The translations under genes were made by a program, and so were the position numbers. This document shows positions 27,510 through 40,066 of a stretch of DNA of 64,000 bases, piece by piece (the stretch's first letter is position 1; each line of letters starts with the position of its first letter). The notes under the pieces were generated by a model. That model was not told where the DNA came from. It ran no database searches and was given only the letters and a program-made list of their open reading frames with translations. The DNA is from Gammaproteobacteria bacterium (GTDB lineage Bacteria; Pseudomonadota; Gammaproteobacteria; Pseudomonadales; Pseudohongiellaceae), in NCBI GenBank assembly GCA_030831165.1, contig JAURLP010000021.1, positions 33,467-97,466 of the forward strand, written 5' to 3'.

Positions 27510-28404
27510 CGCCACCTGCTACTTTCAGGAATATTTCCTGCAGCGAAATTTCATTAGCATCAAATTTCTTAATGACAATCTGGCGCTCAATTAAAAGTCT
27601 AAGGACTTTTTGAATATCCTCAGCTTTATAAAGAGTGATGCCAGTAGCATTTCCATAATCGTTAACCGTTTCTACCATCGGGCTGGATGATAAAAAACTG
27701 ATATCACCTTCATAAACCAGACTTATATTGCGTCCTGAAAACTGCTTTTTTATATCTTGCAAAGGACCATTAAGAATTAGCTCACCTTTATGAATTAATG
27801 CTATCTGGTCACACATCCTGTCAGCAAAGTCCATCAAGTGAGTTGAGAAAATAATCATCTTCCCTTGCTGTTTTAAATCTATAATAATTTCTTTGAGTAT
27901 ATCGGTGTTAACCGGATCAAGTCCGCTAAAGGGCTCATCCAGTATTATGAACTCAGGGTCTGACAGAATGGCACTTATAAACTGAACTTTTTGTTGATTG
28001 CCTTTGGACAAGTCTTCAATTTTTGCGTCCTGCCGATCAAGTAGCTGAAACTTATCCAGATAATCCAGGGCCTTGTTTTTAACTGCTGATGGCTTGATAC
28101 CTTTTATTTCCATAAAAAAATTCAGCACTTCCATTACTTTCATTTTTTTATAAAGACCGCGCTCTTCAGGCAGGTAGGAAATTCGACGTCTGAAATCATT
28201 TTCGACAGCTTTACCGTCAACTAATATCTCACCACTATCCGGACCAATGATATCCATCATCATTCTTATAGTAGTAGTCTTCCCCGCTCCGTTCCTGCCG
28301 ATCAAACCAAAAATGGCACCTTCAGGGATTTTAAAAGACACGTCTTTTACGGCGTGCAACTGGCCAAAAGTCTTGTTTAGTTTGCGTACTTCTAGTTCAC
28401 TCAT
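27502..28404 (-). CDS. ABC transporter ATP-binding protein, NatA type
   Basis: All ATPase motifs are intact: Walker A GRNGAGKTT (about residues 36-44), the Q-loop region SYLPEERGLY, signature LSKGNQQK (about 133), Walker B FIILDEPFSGLDP and the H-loop STHLMDF. The C-terminal DUF4162-like domain is typical of NatA/YhaQ proteins. It overlaps the permease gene and lies 3 bp after the YIP1 gene, forming a three-gene operon. Confidence 0.9.
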   Translation of the reverse strand: MSELEVRKLNKTFGQLHAVKDVSFKIPEGAIFGLIGRNGAGKTTTIRMMMDIIGPDSGEILVDGKAVENDFRRRISYLPEERGLYKKMKVMEVLNFFMEIKGIKPSAVKNKALDYLDKFQLLDRQDAKIEDLSKGNQQKVQFISAILSDPEFIILDEPFSGLDPVNTDILKEIIIDLKQQGKMIIFSTHLMDFADRMCDQIALIHKGELILNGPLQDIKKQFSGRNISLVYEGDISFLSSSPMVETVNDYGNATGITLYKAEDIQKVLRLLIERQIVIKKFDANEISLQEIFLKVAGGDD

Positions 28405-28407
28405 ATT

Positions 28408-29091
28408 TTAAAACACTATGATTATTGCCCAAATCCCAAAAACAAGAACATAAGGAGTAAGCACAATAATTGAGGCTTTTGTTGTGCTGCAGGAAGTAAA
28501 ACTCTGGTAACCCAGAATAGCCAGGACCAGAGCCCAAATAGCCATTAAATCTATGGCCCTTAACCAACTTGAAAAAACGCCTTCTCTATTTGCTGTCAAG
28601 TAATCCAGGTTTAGTGGATTGAGCGCAGTTATATCTATCATTCCGCCAGAGCTAAGAATGACCAACCAGGCGGCTAATGCTGTAAAAATGCCTGGCACAC
28701 TGCACCAGGCCACTAATGAATACCAACTTTTGTAGCTAATGGTCTTATCGGTTAATTTGGAAACCAAAAGGAAATAGGCGGCTTTAATTGCCATAATAAG
28801 CAACAAACCGATAAATACCCCCACCACAGAAGAAACTATTAACAGGCTCTTGTTATCTACCTGAACTTGCAGAGTGGCACGTAAGTCTCTTTCTGCAATA
28901 CCAGGTTGAAGACTCTGTTCTACCAACTGGTTCAGTAAATACTCTGAATCCACAAGACTGAAAAAACCTAACTGCACTGATGCTGTCATTAAAAAAACCA
29001 GCAACCAGGGTAAGAACCAGGCAGGTTTCTCTTTTAAGCGGCCAAACACTTGATTAGGAGCGATAAGAATATCGATGAGATTATTAAGCAT
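28408..29091 (-). CDS. YIP1-family membrane protein
   Basis: The N terminus (NLIDILIAPNQVFGRLKEKPAWFLPWLLVF) and five hydrophobic helices match the YIP1 family. Bacterial members have no firmly known role. It is the first gene of an operon with the NatAB-like ABC exporter, so it probably works with that transporter. Confidence 0.8.
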   Translation of the reverse strand: MLNNLIDILIAPNQVFGRLKEKPAWFLPWLLVFLMTASVQLGFFSLVDSEYLLNQLVEQSLQPGIAERDLRATLQVQVDNKSLLIVSSVVGVFIGLLLIMAIKAAYFLLVSKLTDKTISYKSWYSLVAWCSVPGIFTALAAWLVILSSGGMIDITALNPLNLDYLTANREGVFSSWLRAIDLMAIWALVLAILGYQSFTSCSTTKASIIVLTPYVLVFGIWAIIIVF

Positions 29092-29188
29092 ACCCTAATA
29101 CTTTTGGTTAAGCCTTTGCCGACAAGATAGATCAGGGCCTATCCTGCTCATCAAACAAAGGCATCCCTGCCTTGGCAAGATAGTTAAA

Positions 29189-30832
29189 TCAGGCTTCTTG
29201 TCTGATGGCGGCTAAAGCCAGCCTTGCATCCTTGTTAGGATCATTCTCGGCCCGAACTTCATCCCCAAACATCATGGTTGGATAATTTTCAGTCGTGAAA
29301 GGTGCCCAGGTTGGCATATCAGCGTGGTTAGGATCTCCAGTTCTGGCAAAAGCGGCCCAGGCAGCACTCATCACATGAGCCAGCTCATAACGAGAGCTGT
29401 CGGCTCCTGTCATGGAAGCGGCAACATCGACATTATTGAAAACGAAAGGAATTTCCAGCGTGTGATAGGACCCCATACGATTGTCATGCACAGGCGAATG
29501 CCAGTCAAAAAGATATAAATAAGACGGCGCTGAACCCTGCTCATATTTCATTCTATTTAAGTACTGGGCACTCCAACGTCGAGTGTTATCGGATTCAGCA
29601 GTCAACCACAACATCCTGTTTCTTCTGCCAGGGAATTTACCCTGATAAAGCGAAATCAGCTCTCTGGCCTGCTGTTCATTGCCATTACTAATGCGATTTT
29701 TGAATAAATTCAGCATATCGCCATCTGACAACTCATAAGGAGGCGGTCCTATCCAGCCATTTTCTGTTTCGACAGACCCTGCCATGAAAGGCACATCTGC
29801 AGTATACGCTGGTGCCGAAGGATCCCATGGGTGGCGCGGAATAAAATTACCGTCTATTACTGGCCCCATTGGGAAGCTGTTAAGGTCCGGATCACCATAT
29901 AAGGCATCCTCAATCTGCTGGGGTGACAGTGCTTGCAAACGATCCAGCTGATTAGCATTAATACCCAGTTTGTTTAAGTATCTGCTAACACCCTCATTGG
30001 CATCATCAGCCGTCATGCCTCTTATTGTGGAGCCACTTTGAGCGATAGCACGATGGAATAAAGTTGATGCAGTTGGCACTCCCATCAGTGAAGAAGTTTT
30101 ACCCCCGCCTCCTGATTGGCCAAAAATAGTGACCCGATCAGGATCGCCGCCAAATTCTGCTATATTGTCATGCACCCATTGCAGGGCCGCCACCAGATCT
30201 TGAGTACCCAAATTCGTGGATTCTGCCCATTTTTCTCCGCCAATATCCGCCAAATGCATATATCCGAAGATATTCAAACGATGACTGACCGACACAACCA
30301 CAACATCTTCTTTTTTAGCCAGTAAGGTGCCGTCATACATCAAGTAATTACCCGAACCGTAACGATGACCACCACCATGCATCCAGACCATAACCGGACG
30401 AGAGCGGTTGTCAGCTGCAGGGGTGAAAACATTCAAATTAAGACAATCTTCACCTTCTTGTTCCTGTCGATTCATTGCCAGCACAACTGGAGAAGGTTCA
30501 AATGCATTCGGCCCCTGATAGCAACGATTCCCAATTTGGAACGCATCTCTAACGCCTGACCACGCTGTAGGCGCCTTGGGTGGCATAAAGCGGTTGGCGC
30601 CATCAGTTGGCGCACCATATGGAACTCCCCAAAACTGCTGAACACCTTCTCGCATTAGGCCTCTTACACGACCACTTCGAGTGGAAGCCGTTTGTCCAAC
30701 TTCGCTTATTCGCAAGTCTTGAGCCATTGAAAAAGGAGCTTGCGAAGCAAGATAGAACCCGGCTGTTCCAAGTGCTGTGGAGCCCAGAAAAGATCGTCTG
30801 TTTACTGAAGTATTTTTATTTTTATTAGCCAA
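29189..30832 (-). CDS. Tat-exported type-B carboxylesterase
   Basis: The N terminus carries a twin-arginine signal (NRRSFLGSTALGTAG) ending near SMAQ. The body is an alpha/beta hydrolase of the carboxylesterase type B family: FWGVPYGAP, EDCLNLNVFTP, the oxyanion segment WMHGGGHRYGSG and the nucleophile in TIFGQSGGGGKTS. The catalytic His lies in SYHTLEIPFVF. At 547 residues it is full length. Position 107 of the esterase list cannot be matched to a substrate. It stands alone between the YIP1 operon and the LysR gene. Confidence 0.88.
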   Translation of the reverse strand: MANKNKNTSVNRRSFLGSTALGTAGFYLASQAPFSMAQDLRISEVGQTASTRSGRVRGLMREGVQQFWGVPYGAPTDGANRFMPPKAPTAWSGVRDAFQIGNRCYQGPNAFEPSPVVLAMNRQEQEGEDCLNLNVFTPAADNRSRPVMVWMHGGGHRYGSGNYLMYDGTLLAKKEDVVVVSVSHRLNIFGYMHLADIGGEKWAESTNLGTQDLVAALQWVHDNIAEFGGDPDRVTIFGQSGGGGKTSSLMGVPTASTLFHRAIAQSGSTIRGMTADDANEGVSRYLNKLGINANQLDRLQALSPQQIEDALYGDPDLNSFPMGPVIDGNFIPRHPWDPSAPAYTADVPFMAGSVETENGWIGPPPYELSDGDMLNLFKNRISNGNEQQARELISLYQGKFPGRRNRMLWLTAESDNTRRWSAQYLNRMKYEQGSAPSYLYLFDWHSPVHDNRMGSYHTLEIPFVFNNVDVAASMTGADSSRYELAHVMSAAWAAFARTGDPNHADMPTWAPFTTENYPTMMFGDEVRAENDPNKDARLALAAIRQEA

Positions 30833-30979
30833 TGTTATTTCCCCCTATGAGAATAAATAGCAAGTCGTGAGACTACCCTATTCATTCTTTGCGAAGCAAG
30901 CCAATCCTGTGGGTGAATTGATCCAATTAAACAAAGACTTTATTCATTTTTAAAAGGTACTTGCCAACACAATACTTAA

Positions 30980-32206
30980 TTATGTTCGTTGAGGGTTTAA
31001 AAGCTGTGCCTTTTCTTTTAATAATTGGACAAAGGCAAGCTGAGTACCGGTAGGATTCCAGCTCTTGCGCATAGTAATACCGATAGGTCTAGGCGTTTGG
31101 ATTAATTCAAATTTAATTTTGACAAGACTGCCATTCTCCAGCTCATGCTGAAACTGGTGCTCTGAACTCATCGTCAACCAATCTTCCCCTAACAAGAGTG
31201 AACGCACCAGGCCTTGGGAGCCTGACTCCACGATTCTTTCAGGCATTTCAACACCTTCAGATGTGAAAACCTTATCAAACAAAGCCCTTGTCGGTGTCCC
31301 TGGTCTTAAAATAACCCATGGATAGACAGAAAGCTTTTTGAGTGTCACTGTACGTTCAGTGACTAGAGGATGGCCAGATCTGGCTAAAATTTCGATTGAA
31401 GAAACAAACAGTTTTTCCTGCTTGATATCTTCACTGGGATTTGGGAATCGTAAAGCACCTATTAACAAATCAATATCGCCATTTCTTAAATGGTTCAGTA
31501 AATCATCATATATGCCATCGATGACACTGATCTTAAAGTTTGGAAAACGCTTATTAATATCAATAATAGTTGTTGGTAATATCGACGCCCTGGCCAAAGG
31601 CATGCTGCCAATAGTAATTTTACCCAATTCACGGTTATGAAAAGCATTAATCTCTTCTCTGGCTTGAGTAATTTCATTAAATGCCAATTTTGATAATCTT
31701 GCCAATTTTAGAGCCGCTTTGCTCGACGTAATACCATTGGTGGTTTTTTCAAACAGAATAGTTCCCAGTTGATTTTCCATGCCCCGTGCTGCGCGATGCA
31801 GTGAAGATTGCGAAACATGGAGTGCACGACTGGCTATACTGAAATTCTGTGATTGGGTGATACTAATTAAGTTTCTTAGCTGCGTGGTAGTGATGGCATG
31901 AATCAATTGTGAAGGTTTCATCACTTTACCGTCGCTGATACGCGATATTCCTTGTAGGCCTGATAAAATCAAACCCAATGCCCTACGCACCCTGAATTCA
32001 AAAATTAATCCCGTCTCGGTAGGCAGCATTCCATCGCTTCGGCGGTTAAACAATACTGTATTTAATTCATCATCCAGTTTGGCGATTGCCTGGGTAATAG
32101 CCGATTGGGAAAGATAGACTTTATCTGCTGCTTTACTAATACTTCCTGAATCAAGAACCTCAAGAAAAACTCTTAAATGTCTCAAATTCAACATATCTGT
32201 CGACAA
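30980..32206 (-). CDS. LysR-family regulator with two tandem HTH domains, likely regulator of the lig cluster
   Basis: The first LysR HTH is at residues 6-66 (LRHLRVFLEVLDSGSISKAA). A second HTH-like domain is at 105-165 (LRNLISITQSQNFSIASRAL and VSQSSLHRAARGMENQLG). The substrate-binding domain starts near 193 (LGKITIGSMPLARASILP). At 408 residues it is about 100 longer than usual, and the extra length is the second HTH. The TTG at 32206 has a well-placed GAGGGG site; the ATG four codons later is the alternative. It is divergent from ligK, so it probably controls protocatechuate catabolism. Confidence 0.85.
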   Translation of the reverse strand: MSTDMLNLRHLRVFLEVLDSGSISKAADKVYLSQSAITQAIAKLDDELNTVLFNRRSDGMLPTETGLIFEFRVRRALGLILSGLQGISRISDGKVMKPSQLIHAITTTQLRNLISITQSQNFSIASRALHVSQSSLHRAARGMENQLGTILFEKTTNGITSSKAALKLARLSKLAFNEITQAREEINAFHNRELGKITIGSMPLARASILPTTIIDINKRFPNFKISVIDGIYDDLLNHLRNGDIDLLIGALRFPNPSEDIKQEKLFVSSIEILARSGHPLVTERTVTLKKLSVYPWVILRPGTPTRALFDKVFTSEGVEMPERIVESGSQGLVRSLLLGEDWLTMSSEHQFQHELENGSLVKIKFELIQTPRPIGITMRKSWNPTGTQLAFVQLLKEKAQLLNPQRT

Positions 32207-32422
32207 GAAACTTCCCCTCTGTTTTTATAAATTATGTAGTCTATATCAAAAATTAATAACAGACGCTTAAATTTTATTTGAATTGTCCTGACCTGCAAAC
32301 TATATTGGCCTGCCTGGTTTGAATGAGAAAAAGCTAAAGCCTGATCATTTTTACTAAATACCTGACAGACTTATTTACTTATAAGTTTATTTAAAAACTA
32401 AACCCTTATTTAGAGACTGAAC
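32207..32422. promoter_or_regulatory. Divergent promoter region between LysR gene and ligK
   Basis: This AT-rich 216-bp region separates the regulator from the catabolic operon. It contains a 10-bp palindrome ACTTATAAGT at 32377-32386, close to the ligK side. LysR regulators usually bind such divergent regions, but I could not identify a convincing T-N11-A box. Confidence 0.4.
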
Positions 32423-33121
32423 ATGTCAATAGTCGTTACTAACCCACCTCGTGTAGATAGATTACTAGTGGACCAATTCGCCAAGCTTGGTGTTGCAACC
32501 GTACACGAAGCTCAAGGCCGTAAAGGCCTGATGTCAGCCGACATCAAACCCATATTCAGACCAGCAGAAATTGTCGGGACAGCAGTTACCTGTGAAGTAG
32601 CGCCAGGCGATAACTGGATGATTCACGTGGCCGTCGAGCAATGTCGTGAAGGCGACATATTAGTAGTCACACCTACCAGCCCCTGTTCAGATGGTTACTT
32701 CGGTGATTTACTCGCAGAGTCTTTACGTGCCCAAGGAGTCCGCGGGCTCATTATGAACGCCGGCGTGCGTGATATTGCCACCCTGACTGAAATGCAATTC
32801 CCGGTTTGGTCAAAAACAGTCTATGCGCAGGGCACCGTGAAAGAAACAACCGCAAACGTAAACACCCCTATCGTTTGTGGTGGCGCCCTGGTAAATCCAG
32901 GCGATCTTATTGTGGCAGATGATGACGGTGTCGTGGTTGTTCACCAAGCCGATGCCCAAAGTACCTTGAAGAGTGCACAGGCACGAGAAACTAATGAAAC
33001 AGCTAAACGTGAACGCCTTGCCAGAGGAGAACTTGGTCTGGATATCTACAATATGCGCGAACGACTAGCTGATAAAGGTTTAAGCTACGTCGATTACAAA
33101 ACTTGGAAGGATTCACAATAA
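32423..33121 (+). CDS. ligK: 4-carboxy-4-hydroxy-2-oxoadipate aldolase/oxaloacetate decarboxylase
   Basis: The enzyme cleaves CHA to pyruvate and oxaloacetate, the last step of the protocatechuate 4,5-cleavage pathway. It belongs to the RraA-like fold: [53 protein letters not shown] and [16 protein letters not shown] are typical. At 232 residues it is a normal LigK/GalC. It is the first gene of the lig operon and is followed 2 bp later by the tautomerase. Confidence 0.93.
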   Translation: MSIVVTNPPRVDRLLVDQFAKLGVATVHEAQGRKGLMSADIKPIFRPAEIVGTAVTCEVAPGDNWMIHVAVEQCREGDILVVTPTSPCSDGYFGDLLAESLRAQGVRGLIMNAGVRDIATLTEMQFPVWSKTVYAQGTVKETTANVNTPIVCGGALVNPGDLIVADDDGVVVVHQADAQSTLKSAQARETNETAKRERLARGELGLDIYNMRERLADKGLSYVDYKTWKDSQ

Positions 33122-33123
33122 CA

Positions 33124-34218
33124 ATGCAATCAGCCATCCCCTGTTCATTAATGCGCGGAGGCACCTCCAAAGGCTTATTCTTTTTAGCCAACAATCTCCC
33201 TGACGACCCGGCAGCGCGTGACAACATATTACTTGCGGCGATGGGCTCTCCTGATGACAGACAAATAGATGGCGTGGGAGGAGCACACCCCTTAACCAGC
33301 AAAGTCGCTATTGTCAAAGCGTCTACCCACCCAGAGGCTGACGTTGATTACCTTTTTCTGCAAGTATCTGTCGATAAACCCTTAGTCAGTGATTCTCAAA
33401 ATTGCGGCAACATGCTGGCTGGTGTCGGTCCTTTTGCCATCGACCAGGGACTTATCAAGGCTTCTCAGGGTAAAACCAAAGTACGTATTCATATGGTAAA
33501 TACCGGTGGTATTGCCGTTGCTGAAGTACAAACACCCGATGGCAGAGTTGAATACGGCGGTGCTGCCCGCATTGATGGAGTCCCTGGTAACGCAGCTCCA
33601 GTTTTACTCGAATTTCTTGATATCGCCGGATCCAGCTGTGGTCAGTTATTGCCAACAGGAAATTTAATTGACCATATAGACGGGCTAGAGGTGACTTGCA
33701 TCGACAATGGCATGCCCGTCGTATTAATCAGAGCAAAAGATCTCGGTAAAACAGGCTATGAGTCACCTAAAGAACTAGAGGACGATGAGCAGCTTAAGCA
33801 AGTTATTGAGAATATTCGTCTAAAGCTTGGCAAAGCTATGAATCTTGGCGATGTCAGCCAGAAAACAGTTCCAAAAATTTCATTAATAGCTGAACCGCAA
33901 AACAATGGCACCATCACAACACGAACCTTTATCCCTCACAGAGTCCATGAGGCCATAGGTGTGCTTGGAGCAGCCAGTGTTGCAACAGCATGTATTTTAC
34001 CTGGCACTGTTACTGAATCTCTTGCCAGGATCAAGCCTGATAATTCAATTCACTTAATTGATGTCGAGCACCCAACAGGTTTTTTCAGTGTAGAGATTGA
34101 GCTTGATAAGAGTTCACCCCAAGCAGAAATAAAGCGCGTGGCCCTTCTACGGACAGCCCGTCTACTCATGCGTGGAGAAGTTCTTATTCCTGAAGACCTT
34201 AAGCAGAATATAAAATGA
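33124..34218 (+). CDS. galD: 4-oxalomesaconate tautomerase (GalD/LigU, PrpF family)
   Basis: The enzyme tautomerises 4-oxalomesaconate so that LigJ can hydrate it. PrpF/DapF-like features: PCSLMRGGTSKGLFF at the N terminus, the cysteine segment SQNCGNML near residue 95, and HEAIGVLGAASVATA. The true start is most likely ATG 33124 rather than the in-frame TTG 21 bases upstream, which lies inside ligK. It is 364 residues long and sits between ligK and ligJ. Confidence 0.88.
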   Translation: MQSAIPCSLMRGGTSKGLFFLANNLPDDPAARDNILLAAMGSPDDRQIDGVGGAHPLTSKVAIVKASTHPEADVDYLFLQVSVDKPLVSDSQNCGNMLAGVGPFAIDQGLIKASQGKTKVRIHMVNTGGIAVAEVQTPDGRVEYGGAARIDGVPGNAAPVLLEFLDIAGSSCGQLLPTGNLIDHIDGLEVTCIDNGMPVVLIRAKDLGKTGYESPKELEDDEQLKQVIENIRLKLGKAMNLGDVSQKTVPKISLIAEPQNNGTITTRTFIPHRVHEAIGVLGAASVATACILPGTVTESLARIKPDNSIHLIDVEHPTGFFSVEIELDKSSPQAEIKRVALLRTARLLMRGEVLIPEDLKQNIK

Positions 34219-34228
34219 GATTAGCACT

Positions 34229-35254
34229 ATGACACTAATTATTGATTGCCACGGCCACTACACAACTGCACCACCACCCCACCAAGCATTTCGTGAATCC
34301 CAGCTAGAGGCATTTGCGTCTGGTAAAGCTTTGCCTGAAGTGCCTAAAATCAGCGACGATGAGATACGTGAAAGTATTGAACTTAACCAACTGAAACTTT
34401 TACGGGAACGTGGCGCGGATATGACCATTTTTTCACCTCGCGCCTCAGCGATGGCTCACCATCTAGGTGACAATGCTGTTTCACAGCAATGGACGGAGGC
34501 CTGCAATAATTTAATCAAACGCGTTGTGGATCTTTATCCGGATTATTTTGCCGGCGTCTGCCAACTCCCACAATCTCCCGGCGTGTCGATTGATCATTCG
34601 ATTGGCGAACTGGAGCGCTGTGTTAATGAGCTGGGGTTTATTGGCTGCAATCTTAATCCTGACCCTTCTGGTGGTAACTGGACATCAAAACCCCTAACGG
34701 ACCCAAGCTGGTATCCTTTTTTTGAAAAAATGATTGAACTGGATGTACCTGCAATGATTCATGTATCCGGCTCCTGTAATCCCAACTTCCATGCAACAGG
34801 CGCCCATTATATCAATGCCGACACCACCGCATTTATGCAATTCCTGCAGGGAGATTTATTTACAGATTTTCCTGACTTGCGCTTCATTATTCCGCATGGT
34901 GGTGGCGCGGTGCCCTACCACTGGGGTCGCTATAGAGGTTTGGCCGATATGTTGGAAAAACCCAGACTGAAAGAACATGTCATGAAAAACGTTTATTTCG
35001 ATACCTGTGTTTACCATCAGCCTGGTATTGATTTGCTATTCCAGGTTATCGATATCGACAACATTCTTTTTGGTTCTGAAATGGTCGGTGCTGTTCGAGG
35101 CATTGATCCGGAAACCGGTCATTATTTTGATGACACCAAGCGCTATATTGAAGCGCTTGATCTTTCAACAGAATATCGGCACAAAGTATTCGAGGGCAAT
35201 GCAAGGCGGGTCTACCCTCGTCTAGATGCCTTATTGAAGGAGCAAGGCAAGTAA
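34229..35254 (+). CDS. ligJ: 4-oxalomesaconate hydratase
   Basis: LigJ is an amidohydrolase-superfamily hydratase that converts OMA to CHA. The metal motif HGH is in IIDCHGHYTTAPPPH at residues 4-18. AMIHVSGSCN and FIIPHGGGAVPYHWGR supply further histidines, and LFGSEMVGA carries a late acidic residue. The length of 341 matches the family. It lies 10 bp after the tautomerase gene. Confidence 0.93.
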   Translation: MTLIIDCHGHYTTAPPPHQAFRESQLEAFASGKALPEVPKISDDEIRESIELNQLKLLRERGADMTIFSPRASAMAHHLGDNAVSQQWTEACNNLIKRVVDLYPDYFAGVCQLPQSPGVSIDHSIGELERCVNELGFIGCNLNPDPSGGNWTSKPLTDPSWYPFFEKMIELDVPAMIHVSGSCNPNFHATGAHYINADTTAFMQFLQGDLFTDFPDLRFIIPHGGGAVPYHWGRYRGLADMLEKPRLKEHVMKNVYFDTCVYHQPGIDLLFQVIDIDNILFGSEMVGAVRGIDPETGHYFDDTKRYIEALDLSTEYRHKVFEGNARRVYPRLDALLKEQGK

Positions 35255-35344
35255 CCATAAAAAAAAGAATAATTTATTTCAAATCAAGGCGCCCATAACT
35301 TTCGGCTTAATACCATTTAAGGACTATAAGAAGTTGTATAAAAA

Positions 35345-36244
35345 ATGAGTCAATTTACGCCAGACCCGGATTGGTTACCTTTTCATCCAAGTCCGAGTAA
35401 ACCAGCTTTTGTACCTCCTGCTGGAGCAGTCGATGCGCATTGCCATGTATTTGGTCCCGGCGACATATTTCCCTATGCCCCGAAACGCAAGTACACCCCT
35501 TGCGATGCCCCCAAAGAAAAGCTATGGGAATTGCGCGATCATTTGGGGTTTACCCGCAATATTATCGTACAGGCCACCTGTCATGGTGCCGATAACAGAG
35601 CGCTCGTCGATGCCCTGCTGCATTCAGATGGGAAGGCACGAGGCGTAGCGACAGTTTACCAGGACGTCACTGATGAAGAGCTTCACAGCCTGAGTGAAGC
35701 TGGCGTTCGTGGCGTCAGATTCAATTTTGTAAAACGGCTGGTCGATGCTTTGCCGTTTGACAGCTTGCATGAAATTGCGAGCCGCATAAAACCCTTGGGC
35801 TGGCATATCGTGATTTATTTTGAAGCCGCTGAGCTACCTGAACTTTACGATTTTTTTACCGGGTTACCAACGACTGTTGTCGTCGATCATATGGGAAGGC
35901 CTGATGTTAGCAAGCCTGTTGGGGGTGCTGAGTTTGAACTGTTCGTCAAATTAATGTCAGAAAATACCAACTTCTGGTCCAAAGTGAGTTGTCCGGAACG
36001 TTTATCCCTGGAAGGTCCTCCTTTTTACAGTGATGTGATTCCTTTTGCCCGACACATAGTCGAATCATTTCCAGACAGGGTTTTATGGGGCACCGACTGG
36101 CCACACCCCAACATGAAAAATCATATGCCAGATGACGGGCATTTAGTCGATGTCATCCCGCATATAGCGCCAACAAGTGAATTACAGCAAAAACTATTGA
36201 TTGATAACCCCATGCGCCTTTATTGGCCAGATGAAGCGACTTAA
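35345..36244 (+). CDS. ligI: 2-pyrone-4,6-dicarboxylate hydrolase
   Basis: LigI opens the lactone PDC to 4-oxalomesaconate. It is a cog3618 amidohydrolase: the N-terminal AVDAHCHVFGPG has the HxH motif, VVVDHMGRPD carries a His, SKVSCPERLS gives substrate contacts, and VLWGTDWPHPN carries the catalytic Asp. It is 299 residues, as usual. A 90-bp AT-rich gap separates it from ligJ, so an internal promoter is possible. Confidence 0.94.
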   Translation: MSQFTPDPDWLPFHPSPSKPAFVPPAGAVDAHCHVFGPGDIFPYAPKRKYTPCDAPKEKLWELRDHLGFTRNIIVQATCHGADNRALVDALLHSDGKARGVATVYQDVTDEELHSLSEAGVRGVRFNFVKRLVDALPFDSLHEIASRIKPLGWHIVIYFEAAELPELYDFFTGLPTTVVVDHMGRPDVSKPVGGAEFELFVKLMSENTNFWSKVSCPERLSLEGPPFYSDVIPFARHIVESFPDRVLWGTDWPHPNMKNHMPDDGHLVDVIPHIAPTSELQQKLLIDNPMRLYWPDEAT

Positions 36245-36269
36245 AAGAAGACAATTAGAGGGAATTCCA

Positions 36270-37510
<1,241 letters not shown>

Positions 37511-37591
37511 GCGGTTACTGGCTTATTTTTCAGTTACACAAAATAAGCATAGAATTTAGTAAGACTATAAAAGAATGGGAGTTAAGTATTA

Positions 37592-38542
37592 ATGAATGTT
37601 GCAATAGCAGGACCTGGAGCCTTTGGTATTAAACATCTGGATGGCATCGCAAATATCGACGGCATCAATGTCGTTTCATTGATTGGGCGTAGTCTTGAGA
37701 AAACCCAGGCCGTCGCTGACAAATATAATGTTCCACATGTTTGTACGGATTTGGCTGAGGCACTTAAACTGCCTGATTTAGATGCAGTCATTCTTTGCAC
37801 CCCAACTCAGCAGCATGCTTCTCAAGCTATCCAATGCATGGAAGCAGGGGTTAATGTTCAGGTGGAAATCCCACTGGCGGATAGCTGGAAGGAAGCTGAA
37901 GGCGTCCAGCGTGTTCAGAAAGAAACCGGACTTATTTGCATGGTTGGACATACACGTCGATTCAACCCTTCTCACCAGTGGGTGCATAATAAAATCCAGG
38001 CCGGCGATATCAAGATTCAACAAATGGATGTGCAGACTTACTTCTTTAGACGCTCTAACATGAACGCATTAGGTGAACCACGGTCCTGGACCGACCACCT
38101 GTTATGGCATCATGCAGCGCATACCGTTGATTTATTTCGTTATCAAACGGGCGAAGAAGTTGTTCAAGCCAATGCCATACAAGGCCCCATACACCCGGAG
38201 CTCGGCATAGCAATGGATATGTCTATCCAGTTGAAATCCAGTTCCGGTGCTCTTTGCACCTTGTCTCTATCGTTTAATAATGATGGACCCTTAGGAACTT
38301 TCTTTAGATACATCTGTGATAACGGTACTTATATTGCGCGTTATGACGACTTGTTTACTGGAAAAGAAGAAGCGATTGATGTTTCTCAAGTGGATGTCTC
38401 AATGAATGGGATAGAGTTGCAAGATCGTGAATTTTTTGCAGCAATAAAAGATGGTCGTGAACCCAATTCCAGTGTCGGCAAAGTACTGAATTGTTACAAG
38501 GTATTACATGATCTAGAGCTACAACTGAATACCGCCAATTAA
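37592..38542 (+). CDS. ligC: 4-carboxy-2-hydroxymuconate-6-semialdehyde dehydrogenase
   Basis: LigC oxidises the ring-cleavage product (hemiacetal form) to 2-pyrone-4,6-dicarboxylate with NADP+. It is a Gfo/Idh/MocA-family protein: the dinucleotide-binding motif GPGAFGIKHLDG is at residues 7-18, and VQVEIPLADS and MVGHTRRFNPSHQWV follow. The length of 316 matches Sphingobium LigC. It lies 81 bp after ligB. Confidence 0.93.
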   Translation: MNVAIAGPGAFGIKHLDGIANIDGINVVSLIGRSLEKTQAVADKYNVPHVCTDLAEALKLPDLDAVILCTPTQQHASQAIQCMEAGVNVQVEIPLADSWKEAEGVQRVQKETGLICMVGHTRRFNPSHQWVHNKIQAGDIKIQQMDVQTYFFRRSNMNALGEPRSWTDHLLWHHAAHTVDLFRYQTGEEVVQANAIQGPIHPELGIAMDMSIQLKSSSGALCTLSLSFNNDGPLGTFFRYICDNGTYIARYDDLFTGKEEAIDVSQVDVSMNGIELQDREFFAAIKDGREPNSSVGKVLNCYKVLHDLELQLNTAN

Positions 38543-38580
38543 TTAAAACTGATTAGCACTAATAAAAATTAAGGAGATAA

Positions 38581-39771
<1,191 letters not shown>

Positions 39772-40066
39772 TCCTTGAGCAAAATTCAGAAAAGTTAAAC
39801 AGAAAAGAAACAGTATTTATAAATAAGCAGAATAGAACCTGTCTTTCTCTCGGCAACAGGAAGTGGAAATTTCAAGTTATACTTCCTGAGTCGGCTCTGC
39901 TTATCCTTGCATTTCTTTACTGTTTATTACTCTGGTTTTAGGACGCTTATCACAGTTTTGCTTTCCATCTGTTTAAAACGTATTCTGCACTTCACGATTA
40001 ACTAAAATTCAAAGATGCGCATTGATAAATGCCCGACGCTATCTGAACCACACCTTTTAAATAGTG

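Noticed and set aside
29189..30832. GQSGGGG in the esterase as an unusual nucleophile motif
   Set aside because: It still fits GxSxG with an oxyanion motif and catalytic His; variation at this Glu position is common in bacterial carboxylesterases.
39772..40063. 292-bp gap between pobA and the AraC gene as a hidden small gene or RNA
   Set aside because: I saw only an imperfect GGAAGT/ACTTCC inverted repeat and no convincing reading frame or RNA structure.
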